From positions 5,570,501 through 5,634,500 of the forward strand of contig NZ_CP104067.1 in the NCBI RefSeq assembly GCF_026651875.1: a stretch of 64,000 bases of DNA, written 5' to 3'. This document shows positions 63,412 to 64,000 of this stretch, in pieces. A model generated the notes under the pieces. The model was not told where the DNA came from and ran no database searches. It saw nothing but the letters and a program-made list of their open reading frames with translations. This stretch comes from Alicyclobacillus fastidiosus. Lineage in GTDB: Bacteria > Bacillota > Bacilli > Alicyclobacillales > Alicyclobacillaceae. Each line of letters starts with the position of its first letter. The first letter of the stretch is position 1. A program made the position numbers and the translations under genes.

Positions 63412-64000
63412 GTGAACAAACCACTTGTAACCGTGTTGATTCCCGCCTATAATCGCGCGACGTACGTCGCTAAGGCAATCGAGAGCGTACAGCGGCAGAC
63501 CCTCGAAAACTTCCTTTGCATCGTCATCGACGACGGTTCAACAGACGAGACGAGGCTCCTTATAGAATCGTATGCGGCAGACGACAGTCGCATCCGTTGT
63601 CTTGCACTGCCTGAAAACCGCGGCCTCGGGCAGGCACTCGACGCGGGCCTGAGAGAAGTGACGACGCCTTTCTTCACCATCCTCGACAGCGATGACTGGT
63701 ATGCACCACGCACGCTCGAAGTCTGCCTCCACGCCATCGAGCAGGCGCCTCTCGACGTCTCGCTCGTCTGTGGCAATGCGGTCGTCTGGGAGGAACATCC
63801 AGACGGTCGACTGATTGAAAAGGAACGTCAACCAGGCAGGGCCTTTTCCAACCAGTACGACTTCATTCTCTACGGCCCTACACTCGTGCCGCGCTTTCTT
63901 CGTACGAAGACCGTCCTGTCCGTCGGCGGATTTGAGCGCGACCCCATCACGGACGGCCGCATGGCCGAGGACAGACTTCTGCTCCTGAAGCTCATCCACG
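63412..64000 (+). CDS. Family 2 glycosyltransferase, partial (C-terminus off window)
   Basis: Starts at a GTG at 63412 with GGAG eight bases upstream and runs off the right edge; 196 residues are visible. GT-A fold motifs: VTVLIPAYNRATYVAKAIESV, nucleotide-binding IVIDDGSTDE, and the DxD-type FTILDSDDWY. The region GGFERDPITDGRMAEDRLLLLKLI is the usual acceptor-side acid motif. Likely adds sugars to a cell-surface polysaccharide; donor and acceptor unknown. Confidence 0.9.
   Translation, partial: MNKPLVTVLIPAYNRATYVAKAIESVQRQTLENFLCIVIDDGSTDETRLLIESYAADDSRIRCLALPENRGLGQALDAGLREVTTPFFTILDSDDWYAPRTLEVCLHAIEQAPLDVSLVCGNAVVWEEHPDGRLIEKERQPGRAFSNQYDFILYGPTLVPRFLRTKTVLSVGGFERDPITDGRMAEDRLLLLKLIH

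Overview
The window looks like a chromosomal segment of a spore-forming Firmicute of the Alicyclobacillaceae/Bacillales type. The evidence is a complete F-type ATP synthase operon, the sporulation genes spoIID, spoIIQ, spoIIID, spoIIR and spo0F in a Bacillus subtilis-like gene order (ywmB-murA-spoIID, spoIIID-mbl-flhO-flhP, glyA-ywlG-ywlE, prfA-prmC-spoIIR-ywlC, spo0F-pyrG-rpoE), frequent TTG/GTG starts with strong GGAGG ribosome binding sites, and a moderately GC-rich core. No rRNA, tRNA or CRISPR array was seen.

Layout. Positions 1 to about 5.2 kb are an AT-richer integrated mobile element: a tyrosine recombinase cut by the window edge, an XRE regulator, a small unknown protein, a Rep_trans/MOBT-type initiator or relaxase, a one-TM protein and an FtsK/TcpA-type DNA translocase. 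Just upstream of the initiator is a hairpin carrying a pT181/ICEBs1-like nick motif. From 5.3 to 13 kb lie accessory genes: a secreted S-layer-like protein with a long leader, a YigZ/IMPACT protein, a ComK-like regulator divergent from a sigma factor, a retropepsin-like protease, and a protein made of 18 nine-residue repeats.

From 12.8 to 24 kb, nearly all on the minus strand, is a conserved core: fabZ, pgsA, two flagellar rod/hook genes, mbl, spoIIID, spoIIQ, spoIID, murA, ywmB, ywzB and a membrane protein. The atp operon (atpZ-I-B-E-F-H-A-G-D-C) covers 24.2-31.4 kb behind a good sigma-A promoter. Then come wecB/mnaA, upp, glyA, ywlG, ywlE, a MntP-like exporter, two plus-strand lipoproteins, a 50-residue membrane protein, the fused mutase icmF with its TetR regulator, threonylcarbamoyl-AMP synthase, spoIIR, prmC, prfA, rpmE, a 55-residue exported peptide gene, rho, a transaldolase-like gene, spo0F, pyrG and rpoE. 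From 54.4 to 63.1 kb is a beta-oxidation-type set (thiolase, 3-hydroxyacyl-CoA dehydrogenase, enoyl-CoA hydratase, two acyl-CoA dehydrogenases, meaB), preceded by a FadF-like membrane iron-sulfur oxidoreductase. A partial glycosyltransferase closes the window.

How the parts work together. The sporulation genes carry readable promoters: spoIIQ and spoIIR share matching sigma-F-type promoters, and spoIIID and spoIID have sigma-E-like elements. The TetR gene ahead of icmF and the thiolase operon share the same palindrome, TGAGCG-NN-CGCTCA. This suggests one acyl-CoA-responsive regulon joining branched-chain acyl-CoA isomerisation to beta-oxidation. The most novel-looking material is the small mobile element with its candidate nick site and nested terminators, followed by the ComK-like/sigma pair and the nonapeptide repeat protein.
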